Source of the DNA: Succinatimonas sp. UBA7265
Lineage (GTDB): Bacteria > Pseudomonadota > Gammaproteobacteria > Enterobacterales > Succinivibrionaceae
Length of the DNA stretch: 64,000 bases
NCBI GenBank assembly: GCA_002473165.1
Contig: DKSD01000093.1
Coordinates: forward strand, 1 to 64,000
Direction: 5' to 3'
Positions 53,791-61,907 of the stretch are shown here, piece after piece. The position numbers were made by a program, and so were the translations under genes. Numbering within the stretch: position 1 is the stretch's first letter; every line of letters begins with the position of its first letter. The notes under the pieces are model-generated. The model did not search any database and was not told where the DNA came from. It saw nothing but the letters and a program-made list of their open reading frames with translations.

Positions 53791-56001
53791 TCAGCGCCCT
53801 GGGAGCTTTTGCGCCCCGGCGCTGCCCACGACGGAGACGATCTTGATCTGCTTGTCATCGGGAATCTCCTGATAGGAAAGCACCCGCAGCGCCGGGATGG
53901 TGTTCCTCACAAAGCGCGAGAGCGTGGCGCGCAGCACGCCTGAGGTGAGCAGGATCGAAGGCTCGCCTTTCATCTCCTCCTCATCCGAGCTCTCAGAAAG
54001 CGAGCGCTGCAGTCTGTCGGCAAGCCCCGGCTCGATGCCGATGCCGGAAGCGCCGCCGGTCTCGAGCGACTTTGTCAGCACCTTCTCGAGATCCGGAGCC
54101 AGCGTGATCACCGGCAGCACCTTCTCGTCGCCGCAGATGTCCTGAATGATGAGGCGCCTCAGGCCGATGCGGCAGGCCGCCGTCAGCACCTCAGGATCCT
54201 GGGAGCGCGGCGCGTACTGCACCAGGGTCTCGAGTATGGTGCGCATGTCGCGCACCGGCACGCCTTCCGTAAGCAGGTTCTGCAAGATCGCGGTGAGCAG
54301 CCCGAGGCTTACGACAGAGGGCACGAGGCCGTTTACGAGCTTGGGCTGGGTCTTGGCCACGATGTTTAAGATGTTCTGCACCTCTTCCTGGCCTAAAAGC
54401 GAGGCGCAGTTGCCCGCGAGCACCTGCGAGAGGTGGGTCGCGATGACCGTCGGGCAGTCGACAACGGTATAGCCTAAGCTCAGCGCCTTGTCGTTCTCGT
54501 TTTTGGAGATCCACACGGCGTCAAGACCGAAAGCCGGATCTTTCGTGGCCATGCCCTCGATCTTGCCAAAGACATGGCCCGGATCTATGGCCATTTCGCG
54601 CTCAGGCTGCACCTCGGCCTCGCCGAACGTCACGCCCATCATGGTGATGCGGTAGGCGTTGGGGGCGAGATCGAGGTTGTCGCGGATGTGCACGGGCGGC
54701 ACGAGGAAGCCTAAGTCCTGAGAAAGCTTCTTGCGCACGCCTTTGATGCGGCTTAAAAGCTCGCCGTTTTGTTTCTTGTCCACAAGCGGGATCAGCCGGT
54801 AGCCGACCTCAAGGCCCACAACGTCGACCTCGGCCACGTCATCCCAGGAGAGCTCTTTCTGCTCGATCTTCTGCCCTTTGGCCTGCAATTGCTCGGCCGT
54901 GGGCTTGCGCGCGGCCTCGGCCGCGACCTTCTTGCGGTATTCTGACACTTTGCCCACAGTCCAGCAGATGGCCGCCAGCAGCATGAACGCAAAGTGCGGC
55001 ATGCCCGGCACGACGCCCATGACGAGCAGCACCAGCGCCACGATATAGAGCACGCGCGGGTTTGAGAACAGTTCACCTGTGACCTGCACGCCCATCTCCT
55101 TGTCCTGGCCGCTCTGGCGCGTCACGATGATGGCCGAGGCCACTGAGAGCAACAGCGAGGGAATTTGGGCAACGAGGCCGTCGCCTATGGAGAGGATGGT
55201 GTAAACTTGGGCGCTCTCGCCCATGGTCATGTCATGCTGGAACACGCCGATGACCATGCCGCCGATGAGGTTGATAAAGAGGATGAGCACGCCGGCGATG
55301 GCATCGCCTTTGACGAACTTTGAGGCGCCGTCCATGGAGCCGTAGAAGTCGGCCTCGGCCGTCACGTCCTTGCGGCGCTGGCGGGCCTGATCCTGGTTGA
55401 TGATGCCGGCGTTTAAGTCAGCGTCTATGGACATCTGCTTGCCCGGCATGGCGTCGAGGGTGAACCTCGCGGAAACCTCGGCGATGCGCCCGGCGCCTTT
55501 GGTGATCACCACGAAGTTTACGATCACGAGGATGGTGAACACGATGATGCCGACCGTGTAGGAGCCGCCCATCACGACGTTGCCAAACGACTCGATGACA
55601 TGTCCTGCCGCCGCCGTGCCGTTCTGGCCGTGCAGCAATATGACGCGGGTCGAGGCGACGTTCAGCGAGAGCCTTAGGATCGTGGTTAACAGCAGCACTG
55701 TCGGAAATGAGCCAAAATCGAGCGGGCGCTTTGAGGAGATGGCGACTAACAGCACCACCATGGACAGCGAGATGTTAAAGGAGAAGAGCACGTCCAAAAG
55801 CGCCGGCGGCAGCGGCAGCGTGATCATCGAGAGGCAGGCAAGCACCAAAAGCGGCGTGCCCAGCTTTAACATCGAGATCTTTTTGTAGGCGGTGGAGCCG
55901 ATCTCCAGGCCGCGCGCGACCCTGGGATTGGCCTTGGCCTTCCCCGCCAGCGCGCTCAGCGCGCCGGCCGCTTTTGCTCTGGTTTTGCTAAGTAGTGCCA
56001 T
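53791..56001 (-). CDS. flhA: Flagellar export gate protein FlhA
   Basis: This 736-residue protein has about eight membrane helices in its first half and a large cytoplasmic domain that binds chaperone-cargo. The FHIPEP-type core RFTLDAMPGKQMSIDADLNA is near residue 180, followed by RQRRKDVTAEADFYGSMDGA. About 40 extra residues, Ala/Lys-rich, precede the first helix. flhB does not precede it. The gene heads the second flagellar block behind a sigma-54-type promoter. Confidence 0.95.
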   Translation of the reverse strand: MALLSKTRAKAAGALSALAGKAKANPRVARGLEIGSTAYKKISMLKLGTPLLVLACLSMITLPLPPALLDVLFSFNISLSMVVLLVAISSKRPLDFGSFPTVLLLTTILRLSLNVASTRVILLHGQNGTAAAGHVIESFGNVVMGGSYTVGIIVFTILVIVNFVVITKGAGRIAEVSARFTLDAMPGKQMSIDADLNAGIINQDQARQRRKDVTAEADFYGSMDGASKFVKGDAIAGVLILFINLIGGMVIGVFQHDMTMGESAQVYTILSIGDGLVAQIPSLLLSVASAIIVTRQSGQDKEMGVQVTGELFSNPRVLYIVALVLLVMGVVPGMPHFAFMLLAAICWTVGKVSEYRKKVAAEAARKPTAEQLQAKGQKIEQKELSWDDVAEVDVVGLEVGYRLIPLVDKKQNGELLSRIKGVRKKLSQDLGFLVPPVHIRDNLDLAPNAYRITMMGVTFGEAEVQPEREMAIDPGHVFGKIEGMATKDPAFGLDAVWISKNENDKALSLGYTVVDCPTVIATHLSQVLAGNCASLLGQEEVQNILNIVAKTQPKLVNGLVPSVVSLGLLTAILQNLLTEGVPVRDMRTILETLVQYAPRSQDPEVLTAACRIGLRRLIIQDICGDEKVLPVITLAPDLEKVLTKSLETGGASGIGIEPGLADRLQRSLSESSDEEEMKGEPSILLTSGVLRATLSRFVRNTIPALRVLSYQEIPDDKQIKIVSVVGSAGAQKLPGR

Positions 56002-56057
56002 CGCTGCGCTGTCAGAATCCCGTCATTTGCGTCTGTGCCGTGTAACCAGGCACAAAT

Positions 56058-56074
56058 TGCATTTTACACGCCAG
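56058..56074 (-). promoter_or_regulatory. Sigma-54 promoter of flhA
   Basis: On the minus strand CTGGCGTG (56074-56067), four bases (TAAA), then ATGCA (56062-56058). The GG and GC dinucleotides sit at the required 10-base gap. It would start transcription about 45 bases before the flhA ATG, near the yqcC end. Confidence 0.68.
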
Positions 56075-56086
56075 TTCTGCATGTTT

Positions 56087-56416
56087 TCATGATCCGTGGC
56101 GCGCCGCGGCCTTATCCAAAGCCAGGATCTCGCGCATCAGGCCGCGAAAACGGCGGATCTGCCCGCGGTAAACCTCCTGCGCCGCCGGGTACACCGCCAT
56201 GCGCGGGATGGGATCGCCGCGCGAGGCCAAAAGGGTTAACCGCGGGATGAGCACGTACTCAAGCCACTCATGCAGTTCCATGGTGTCGGTGAAAAACGGC
56301 ACCGCGCTTTCAAAGGCCTCAGGCGCGGGACGCTTTTCCTCGCCGCCCCACAGCCCGAGGGCGCGCAGCTGACGCTCCAGCGCCGCAAGGCGCTCTAGGA
56401 TCTCAGTCCTCGCCAT
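56087..56416 (-). CDS. yqcC: YqcC-family (DUF446) protein
   Basis: This 109-residue helical protein matches DUF446. It begins with LERLAALERQLRALGLW and has the family motif AFESAVPFFTDTMELHEWLE, then VLIPRL. Function is unknown; in E. coli it lies near the tRNA pseudouridine synthase truC and queF. Here it overlaps ruvX by 14 bases, suggesting cotranscription with it. Confidence 0.85.
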   Translation of the reverse strand: MARTEILERLAALERQLRALGLWGGEEKRPAPEAFESAVPFFTDTMELHEWLEYVLIPRLTLLASRGDPIPRMAVYPAAQEVYRGQIRRFRGLMREILALDKAAARHGS

Positions 56417-56834
56417 GGCCGCCCTCCTGAAAATACTGCTCTAAGATCAAGGCGGCGCTGGCGCTGTCGATGCGCTCCTTGCCTTTTTTGAGCGCCTTGA
56501 AGCCCCCTTGCTCAAAGATCTCCGCTTTGGCGCTTTTGGAGGTCAGGCGCTCGTCGGCAAACACGACCTTTACCTTAAAATTCGCCGCCAGGCGGTTGCC
56601 GAATTTGCGGGCGCGCCTGGTCATCTCCTGCTCGCTGCCGTCCATGTTAAGCGGCAGCCCCACGACGCACAACTGCGGGCGCCACTCCTCCATCAGCGCC
56701 TTAAGCTGCGCCGCATCCGGGATGCCGTCACGGGCGCGCAGCGCCCCCTGCGGCGTCACCGTGCCCAAAGCGGGGCTGCCTGAAGCCACGCCGATGTGGG
56801 CGGTACCGAAATCAAAAGCGAGCACGGCGCTCAT
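56403..56834 (-). CDS. ruvX: RuvX/YqgF family Holliday junction resolvase-like nuclease
   Basis: This 143-residue RNase H-fold protein begins with AFDFGTAHIGVASG, the first acidic site, then VGLPLNMDGSE and VFADERLTSKSA, all typical of YqgF. The family acts in pre-16S rRNA 5' end processing and may resolve junctions. It overlaps the DnaC-like gene by 4 bases upstream and yqcC by 14 bases downstream. Confidence 0.93.
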   Translation of the reverse strand: MSAVLAFDFGTAHIGVASGSPALGTVTPQGALRARDGIPDAAQLKALMEEWRPQLCVVGLPLNMDGSEQEMTRRARKFGNRLAANFKVKVVFADERLTSKSAKAEIFEQGGFKALKKGKERIDSASAALILEQYFQEGGHGED

Positions 56835-57655
56835 AGCAAGGTCTGCCCTCCGATCGTGAGCGGGCGGCGGCGGCTTGAGCCCAAAAGCGCCGTCACCGTG
56901 ACTTTGGGGCAGACTTTGAACGACTCAAAACAGTAATCGCCCACGGCCTGGTGCAGGCTTGAAGGCGCAGGCAGCGAGATGGTGAGCACCGTGGACAGGC
57001 CTTTCTCGCTGCGGCTGCGCAGGATCTCAGGCAGCACTTTCTGCATCATGACCGTAAGCCCCTGCCCGTCGGCGCACAGCCCGTCCACGACGAGCAGATC
57101 GCAGCTTTGGTAATCGTCCCAGACTCTCTGGCGCCGCTCGGTCTCGCTCCAGTCCTCGCGGCTGTTGAAGTAGCGGATGCGCTCCAAGGCCTCAGGCGTG
57201 ACGATCAGGACTCTCTGCCCCCGCGCGCACAGCCATCCTGCGGCCACGGCGTTTGCCAGCACGCTCTTGCCGCTGCCGGGCATGCCCGAGATGATCAGCA
57301 GCCCCGCGCTCTCAGGGCCGGGACCCGTGTGCTCGCTTAAAAAACTGCGGCACTCGTTTACTGCCTGAAAATTTCCGCCGTCGACGGCGAGCCGCTCAAA
57401 CGTCCATTCCTTGCTGATGCGGCCTGACTTAAACGCTTCCTCGATGCGCCTCTGCCGCTCAGTCCGGCGCCGCGCCTCCAGCACGGCCGTGACCTCGCGC
57501 GTCTCCTGCGCCCTGAGCGCCACGGGATCTTTGGGCAAAGGCGGCAGAGCTTTGGGGGCGCTCCTGCCGCTGCGTTTTTCTATGTCGCGGATCAGCCTCT
57601 CCAGCATGCGGGCTGCGCCCGCAGGGCTGTCACCGCGCTTTTTCTCATCGCTCAT
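56831..57655 (-). CDS. DnaC-like AAA+ ATPase
   Basis: This 274-residue ATPase has Walker A GMPGSGKSVLANAVAAGW near residue 128 and Walker B LLVVDGLCADGQ near residue 195. The preceding WTFERLAVDGGNFQAVNECR segment fits the DnaC/DnaI helicase-loader type rather than an IstB transposition protein. Walker B lacks the usual Asp-Glu pair (VDGL). The frame opens 13 codons upstream with TTG, but the ATG at 57655 is preferred. No transposase neighbours it. A replication or repair role with ruvX is possible but unproven. Confidence 0.72.
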   Translation of the reverse strand: MSDEKKRGDSPAGAARMLERLIRDIEKRSGRSAPKALPPLPKDPVALRAQETREVTAVLEARRRTERQRRIEEAFKSGRISKEWTFERLAVDGGNFQAVNECRSFLSEHTGPGPESAGLLIISGMPGSGKSVLANAVAAGWLCARGQRVLIVTPEALERIRYFNSREDWSETERRQRVWDDYQSCDLLVVDGLCADGQGLTVMMQKVLPEILRSRSEKGLSTVLTISLPAPSSLHQAVGDYCFESFKVCPKVTVTALLGSSRRRPLTIGGQTLL

Positions 57656-57744
57656 GTTCAAAGCCTTTAAATTTCGCTGCGCCAATTTTAGCAATTATCC
57701 TCACGATGCCCTAATTTCGACCATGCTGCACTGAGCCTTAAAAC

Positions 57745-57783
57745 AAAACACCCTGCCCTCTTTTAAAGAGGACAGGGTGTTTT
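57745..57783 (-). terminator. Terminator after galK
   Basis: An 11-bp stem (57745-57755 with 57773-57783), extended inside by CCTC/GAGG, is flanked by AAAA and TTTT, so it could work on both strands. Confidence 0.85.
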
Positions 57784-57798
57784 CACTGAGCGCTTAAA

Positions 57799-58962
57799 TT
57801 ACAGCTTCGCAAACTGCGCGCCTGTGCAGGCCTTGGTCTCAAAGATGGTGGCGTCGCGCCCTGAGATCGCCTTGTAGCGCGCGTTCACCGCGTCTTTGAC
57901 TTGCTGCACGTTCTCAGGCCCGACGAGCGCCACAACCGATCCGCCAAAACCGCCGCCGGTCATGCGCACGGCCCCTTTGTCCGCGCCTAAGACATCGCGC
58001 ACGATCTCGACAAGGCCGTCGATCTCGGAGATCGTGATCTCAAAGTCATCGCGCATGGAGCAGTGCGAGGCGTACATGAGCGCGGCAAGCTTTTTGAGAT
58101 CGCCGCCCTCCAGGGCGCCGATGGCATCGAGCACACGCTGATCCTCGGTAATCACATGGCGGGCGCGGCGGTACGAAACCTCATCAAGCGCGCTCTTTTT
58201 GGCCTCGAGCATCTCCAAGGTCGCATCGCGCAGCAGCTTCACACCTAAGATCTTCGCGGCCTTCTCGCAGGACTCGCGCCTGTCGTTGTACTCAGAGCCC
58301 ACGAGCTGGTGTTTGACGTTGGAGTTGATGATCATCACACTGAGGTTTTCAGGGATCTTCACCTGGGTGAGCTTTAAGCTGCGGCAGTCGATGCACAGCG
58401 CATGATCCTTCGTGCCGCAGGCTGAGATCGTCTGATCCATGATGCCGCACTTCATGCCGATATAAGCCTCGGAGGCCTGGCCCATGAGCGCGATCTCCTG
58501 AAGCGGGATCTTAAGGCCGAAAGCTTCGGACACGAGGTGGCCGAACGTCACCTCAAGCGAGGCTGAGGATGAGAGTCCGGCTCCCTGAGGGATGTCGCCT
58601 GACACCGTGACGTCGAGGCCTTTGACCTGCCCTTTGAACTTGCGCGCGATCATCTGCGTCATGCCGCGCAGGTAGTTGACCCAAAGCTTGTCCGGATGCT
58701 TTGCGATGTTCTCTGAGATCTCAAACTCGTCAGCCTCGCCGCCGTTGATGTCGCAGGCGAAGATCCGCATTTTGCCCGTGCCGTTTTCCGCTGCCGCCAT
58801 CGCAGTGCCGTATTTGATGGCACAGGGGAGCACGAAGCCGCCGTTGTAGTCGGTGTGCTCGCCGATGATATTCACGCGGCCGGGGGCATAGGCCTGCATT
58901 TTGGGATCGCGGCCGAACTGTTTTTTAAAGGCCTCAATGGTGGCTTTGCGTACGTCTGTCAT
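57799..58962 (-). CDS. galK: Galactokinase
   Basis: This 387-residue GHMP kinase phosphorylates galactose at C1. The galactose-binding signature GRVNIIGEHTDYNGGFVLP is at residues 28-46, then GDIPQGAGLSSSASLEV and the third motif RMTGGGFGGSVVAL. Length matches E. coli GalK (382 aa). It ends the leftward galE-galT-galK operon and is followed by a strong terminator. Confidence 0.95.
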   Translation of the reverse strand: MTDVRKATIEAFKKQFGRDPKMQAYAPGRVNIIGEHTDYNGGFVLPCAIKYGTAMAAAENGTGKMRIFACDINGGEADEFEISENIAKHPDKLWVNYLRGMTQMIARKFKGQVKGLDVTVSGDIPQGAGLSSSASLEVTFGHLVSEAFGLKIPLQEIALMGQASEAYIGMKCGIMDQTISACGTKDHALCIDCRSLKLTQVKIPENLSVMIINSNVKHQLVGSEYNDRRESCEKAAKILGVKLLRDATLEMLEAKKSALDEVSYRRARHVITEDQRVLDAIGALEGGDLKKLAALMYASHCSMRDDFEITISEIDGLVEIVRDVLGADKGAVRMTGGGFGGSVVALVGPENVQQVKDAVNARYKAISGRDATIFETKACTGAQFAKL

Positions 58963-58985
58963 TTCCTTATTTCCTCAATGTCTGT

Positions 58986-60026
58986 TTATCTGTCGCTGTA
59001 GCGCTCATCGCTTAGATCGCGCAGCCGCGCCGCGGCCTGCTCTGCGGTGAGATCGCGCTGTTTCTCCGCCAAAAGCTCAAAGCCGGCGACGAATTTCTTG
59101 ACCGTGGCCGAGCGCAACAGCGGCGGGTAGTAATGGGCGTGCACCTGCCACTCCGGATGCTCCTGCCCGTCCTGCGGGGCGTTGTGCCAGCCCATGGAAT
59201 ACGGGAACGAGGTCTCAAAGAGGTTGTCATAGCGCGTGGTAAGGCGCTTGACGGCAAGCGCCAAATCCTCGCGCTGCGCATCAGTGAGATCCGAGACGGT
59301 CTGCGCCTCAAACTTAGGCAGCAGCATGGTCTCAAAAGGCCAGAACGCCCAGAACGGCACGAGCGCCACCCAGAGATCCGTCTCAAAGACGATGCGCTCT
59401 TTAAGCTCAAGTTCGCGCTTTACATAATCGCAAAGCAGTTTCGTGCCGTGTTTTTGGAAATACGCGCGCTGCCTTGAAAGCTCTTTTGAGATCTCCTCGG
59501 GGATAAAGCTGCACGCCCAGATCTGCCCGTGCGGATGGGGGTTGGAGCAGCCCATAACCGCGCCTTTGTTTTCAAAAAGCTGCACGTATTTATAGGTTTT
59601 GGACAGCTCTTTAAACTGCGAGGCCCAGAGATCAACGACACGGCGGATCTCCTTTACCGAGAGCAGCGGCAGCGTCTTTGAATGATCGGGGGAGAAACAG
59701 ATCACCCGCGCCGTGCCGCGCGCGGGTTCGAGCCTGAAGAGATCGTCCCCTTCAGGCGCGTCAAGCGGCGTGTCCGGCATGAGCGCCGCGAAGTCGTTCG
59801 TGAAGACGAAGTTGTCTTTGTAATCAGGGTTGTGATCGCCGCTGACGCGGGTGTTGCCCGGGCAGAGGTAGCACTTGGGATCGTATGAGGGTTTTACCGC
59901 GTCCGGCAGTTTCTCGACCTGCCCCAGCCACGGGCGCTTGGCACGGTGCGGGGATACAAGGATCCACTCGCCGGTCAGCGCGTTGTAGCGGCGGTGGGGG
60001 TGGGAGGTCACATCAAATTCAGCCAT
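58986..60026 (-). CDS. galT: Galactose-1-phosphate uridylyltransferase
   Basis: This 346-residue enzyme exchanges UDP between glucose 1-phosphate and galactose 1-phosphate. The active-site [10 protein letters not shown] is near residue 160 and holds the uridylylated His. [20 protein letters not shown] near the N-terminus and GWHNAPQDG are also typical of class I GalT. It lies 26 bases downstream of galE and 23 upstream of galK. Confidence 0.95.
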   Translation of the reverse strand: MAEFDVTSHPHRRYNALTGEWILVSPHRAKRPWLGQVEKLPDAVKPSYDPKCYLCPGNTRVSGDHNPDYKDNFVFTNDFAALMPDTPLDAPEGDDLFRLEPARGTARVICFSPDHSKTLPLLSVKEIRRVVDLWASQFKELSKTYKYVQLFENKGAVMGCSNPHPHGQIWACSFIPEEISKELSRQRAYFQKHGTKLLCDYVKRELELKERIVFETDLWVALVPFWAFWPFETMLLPKFEAQTVSDLTDAQREDLALAVKRLTTRYDNLFETSFPYSMGWHNAPQDGQEHPEWQVHAHYYPPLLRSATVKKFVAGFELLAEKQRDLTAEQAAARLRDLSDERYSDR

Positions 60027-60052
60027 GTTGTTCTCCTGATGCCTGTCTTAAA

Positions 60053-61072
60053 TCAGTCGTCGTAGCCGTTGGGGTTGTTCTTTTGCCAGTTGTAGGAATC
60101 GGCAGCCATCTCATCGAGCGTCTTCTCGGCCTTCCAGCCCAGCTCGCGCTGCGCCTTGGACGGATCGGCGTAGCACTGCACGACATCGCCGGCGCGGCGC
60201 GGGGCGAATTTGTAAGGCAGGGGTCTGCCGATGGCCTTGGAGAAGGCCTTTACCATGTCAAGCACGCTGTAGCCTGTGCCAGTGCCCAGGTTGTAGATGA
60301 AGACGCCGGGCCTGCCCAGGCAGTGCTTTAACGCCGCCACATGGCCTTTGGCGAGATCGACAACGTGGATGTAATCGCGCACGCAGGTGCCGTCAGGCGT
60401 CGGGTAGTCGTTGCCGAAGACGTTCAGGTGCGGCAGGCGGCCGACAGCGACCTGGCAGAGGTAAGGCATGAGGTTGTTGGGAATGCCGCGCGGATCCTCG
60501 CCGATGAGTCCTGACTCATGGGCGCCGACCGGGTTGAAGTAGCGCAGCAGCACCATTGAAAACTCCGGGCAGGCGTGCTGGAGCTCCTCGCACATATACT
60601 CGATGTCGACCTTAGTCTGGCCGTACGGGCAGTTGGCGCGCTTTACCGGGGACTCCTCGGTAAGCGGCACGCTGTCAGGCTCGCCGTAGACCGTGGCCGA
60701 GGATGAGAAGATAAAGCTGTGACACTTAAACTGACGCATCACGGCAAGCAGCGTGCGCGCACCGTTTACATTGTTGTCGTAGTACTCAAGCGGCTTTTTG
60801 ACGCTCTCCCCCACCGCCTTGAGGCCGGCGAAGTTGATGACGCCGTCTATTTGGTACTGGGAGAACACATTCTCCAGCTGCTCGCGCGAGCGGATGTCGC
60901 CGGCGACAAACGGGATGGACCGGCCGCAGATCTTATTGATGCGCTCAAGCACCGCAGGCTTGCTGTTGGAGAAATTGTCGAAGATGACGGCATCATAGCC
61001 GGCCTCGGCCAATTCGATGACAGTGTGGCTGCCGATGTATCCGGCGCCGCCGGTGACCAGAATCGTGGACAT
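60053..61072 (-). CDS. galE: UDP-glucose 4-epimerase
   Basis: This 339-residue short-chain dehydrogenase-type epimerase has the NAD-binding ILVTGGAGYIGSHTV at the N-terminus, FSSSATVYGEP and the catalytic YGQTK (YxxxK) near residue 149. It makes UDP-galactose for the Leloir pathway and envelope sugars. A GAGGG lies just before the ATG. Its control region has a GalR-type palindrome and a CRP-like site. Confidence 0.95.
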   Translation of the reverse strand: MSTILVTGGAGYIGSHTVIELAEAGYDAVIFDNFSNSKPAVLERINKICGRSIPFVAGDIRSREQLENVFSQYQIDGVINFAGLKAVGESVKKPLEYYDNNVNGARTLLAVMRQFKCHSFIFSSSATVYGEPDSVPLTEESPVKRANCPYGQTKVDIEYMCEELQHACPEFSMVLLRYFNPVGAHESGLIGEDPRGIPNNLMPYLCQVAVGRLPHLNVFGNDYPTPDGTCVRDYIHVVDLAKGHVAALKHCLGRPGVFIYNLGTGTGYSVLDMVKAFSKAIGRPLPYKFAPRRAGDVVQCYADPSKAQRELGWKAEKTLDEMAADSYNWQKNNPNGYDD

Positions 61073-61120
61073 ATTCCCTCCGGGATCATTGCCAAATTAC
61101 AGGCGCTGCACGCGCCTTGA

Positions 61121-61134
61121 TGTAAGCGTTTACA
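61121..61134. promoter_or_regulatory. GalR-type operator in front of galE
   Basis: TGTAAGCGTTTACA is a near-perfect palindrome that fits the LacI-family consensus TGNAARCGYTTNCA. It lies about 50 bases upstream of the galE ATG and immediately downstream of a TATAAT-type -10 (61143-61138, minus strand), so a bound repressor would block initiation. Confidence 0.82.
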
Positions 61135-61137
61135 TAG

Positions 61138-61143
61138 ATTATA
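61138..61143 (-). promoter_or_regulatory. -10 box of the galE promoter
   Basis: A perfect TATAAT on the minus strand. The -35 region (about 61160-61166) is poor, which fits a promoter that needs an activator. Confidence 0.55.
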
Positions 61144-61170
61144 GCCGCTATTTCCTCCTTTGGACGCTTT

Positions 61171-61192
61171 AAATGTGATCATTGTCAATTTT
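61171..61192. promoter_or_regulatory. CRP-like site upstream of galE
   Basis: AAATGTGATC is an exact left half of the CRP consensus. The right half, TGTCAATTTT, is weaker. Its centre is about 50 bp upstream of the predicted galE start. Confidence 0.55.
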
Positions 61193-61300
61193 TTGGGATC
61201 TTTTTAACCGCAATGCACGGCCATTCCCGGCGCAGGGGCCTGATAGTTTGCACGAATTAATTTAAAAACAAAGAGATAATCCCAGCCAGCGTTCCGCGCT

Positions 61301-61754
61301 TTACTGCCTGTAGAGATCAGCGACGGTCAGGAGTTCCGCGCCCTCCGCTGCCGTGCGTTCTGCAACGCTCTTTTCATAGCCGCTTTTGCTAAAGAACATG
61401 AAATGGCGTTTGCTGATCTTCGGGAAAGCCCTGGCCGCAGCTGCGAGCAGATCCTCAACTCCTTCATGGGCACGGGCCTGCTTTGGTATTTGCATTCACA
61501 AAAAAGCCCTTCCGTGCCCGTGCGGTCAATTGCCTGGATGTCGACATCATCCTGAGCTTTGAGCGCGGGATTGTTCCCCCACCACCTGACGATCTGCGAA
61601 GGAATAAAAGGCAGCCCTTTTTTAGGGTCTGCCTGATGAGATACTCGCGGCACACCGCTTCAAAAACCGGCCCCATATGACCTGGAAGTTCCCGCAGGAT
61701 CTGTCGCGCCGATCGGCACCGCTCCGCTTCTGTTTTAGGCCCAGCCGGAGACAA
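61301..61754 (-). pseudogene. Decayed DUF234 (ATPase C-terminal) gene fragment
   Basis: Three overlapping frames together spell a DUF234-type ATPase C-terminus. The first has GPVFEAVCREYLIRQTLKKG. The second has LPFIPSQIVRWWGNNPALK, then VDIQAIDRTG and LFCECKY. The third has VEDLLAAAARAFPKISKRHF and ends at 61301. Two frameshifts are needed (near 61615, next to a six-T run, and near 61470), and the ATPase part is absent. The fragment lies between the gal operon and its regulator. It is almost surely a relic. Confidence 0.75.
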
Positions 61755-61775
61755 ATTGTGATCATTATCACTTTT
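61754..61775. promoter_or_regulatory. CRP-like site upstream of galR
   Basis: TGTGA (61758-61762), six bases, then TCACT (61769-61773) make a good CRP core with A/T-rich flanks. It lies about 145 bases before the regulator's ATG. Confidence 0.6.
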
Positions 61776-61818
61776 TTAAATTTTTTGTGCCGGATTGCGG
61801 CATGAAAACCGCTCTAAT

Positions 61819-61830
61819 GAAAGCGCTTTC
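61819..61830. promoter_or_regulatory. LacI-family operator upstream of galR
   Basis: GAAAGCGCTTTC is a perfect 12-bp palindrome. With flanking T residues it fits TGNAARCGYTTNCA, like the galE operator. It suggests that the repressor controls its own gene. Confidence 0.72.
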
Positions 61831-61907
61831 TTATTTTTTGTTTATCATAGGCGCAAACAAAAAAGATAAAACAGTACAGCCGCCCCTGTGCGGCTGAGGA
61901 GATCACC

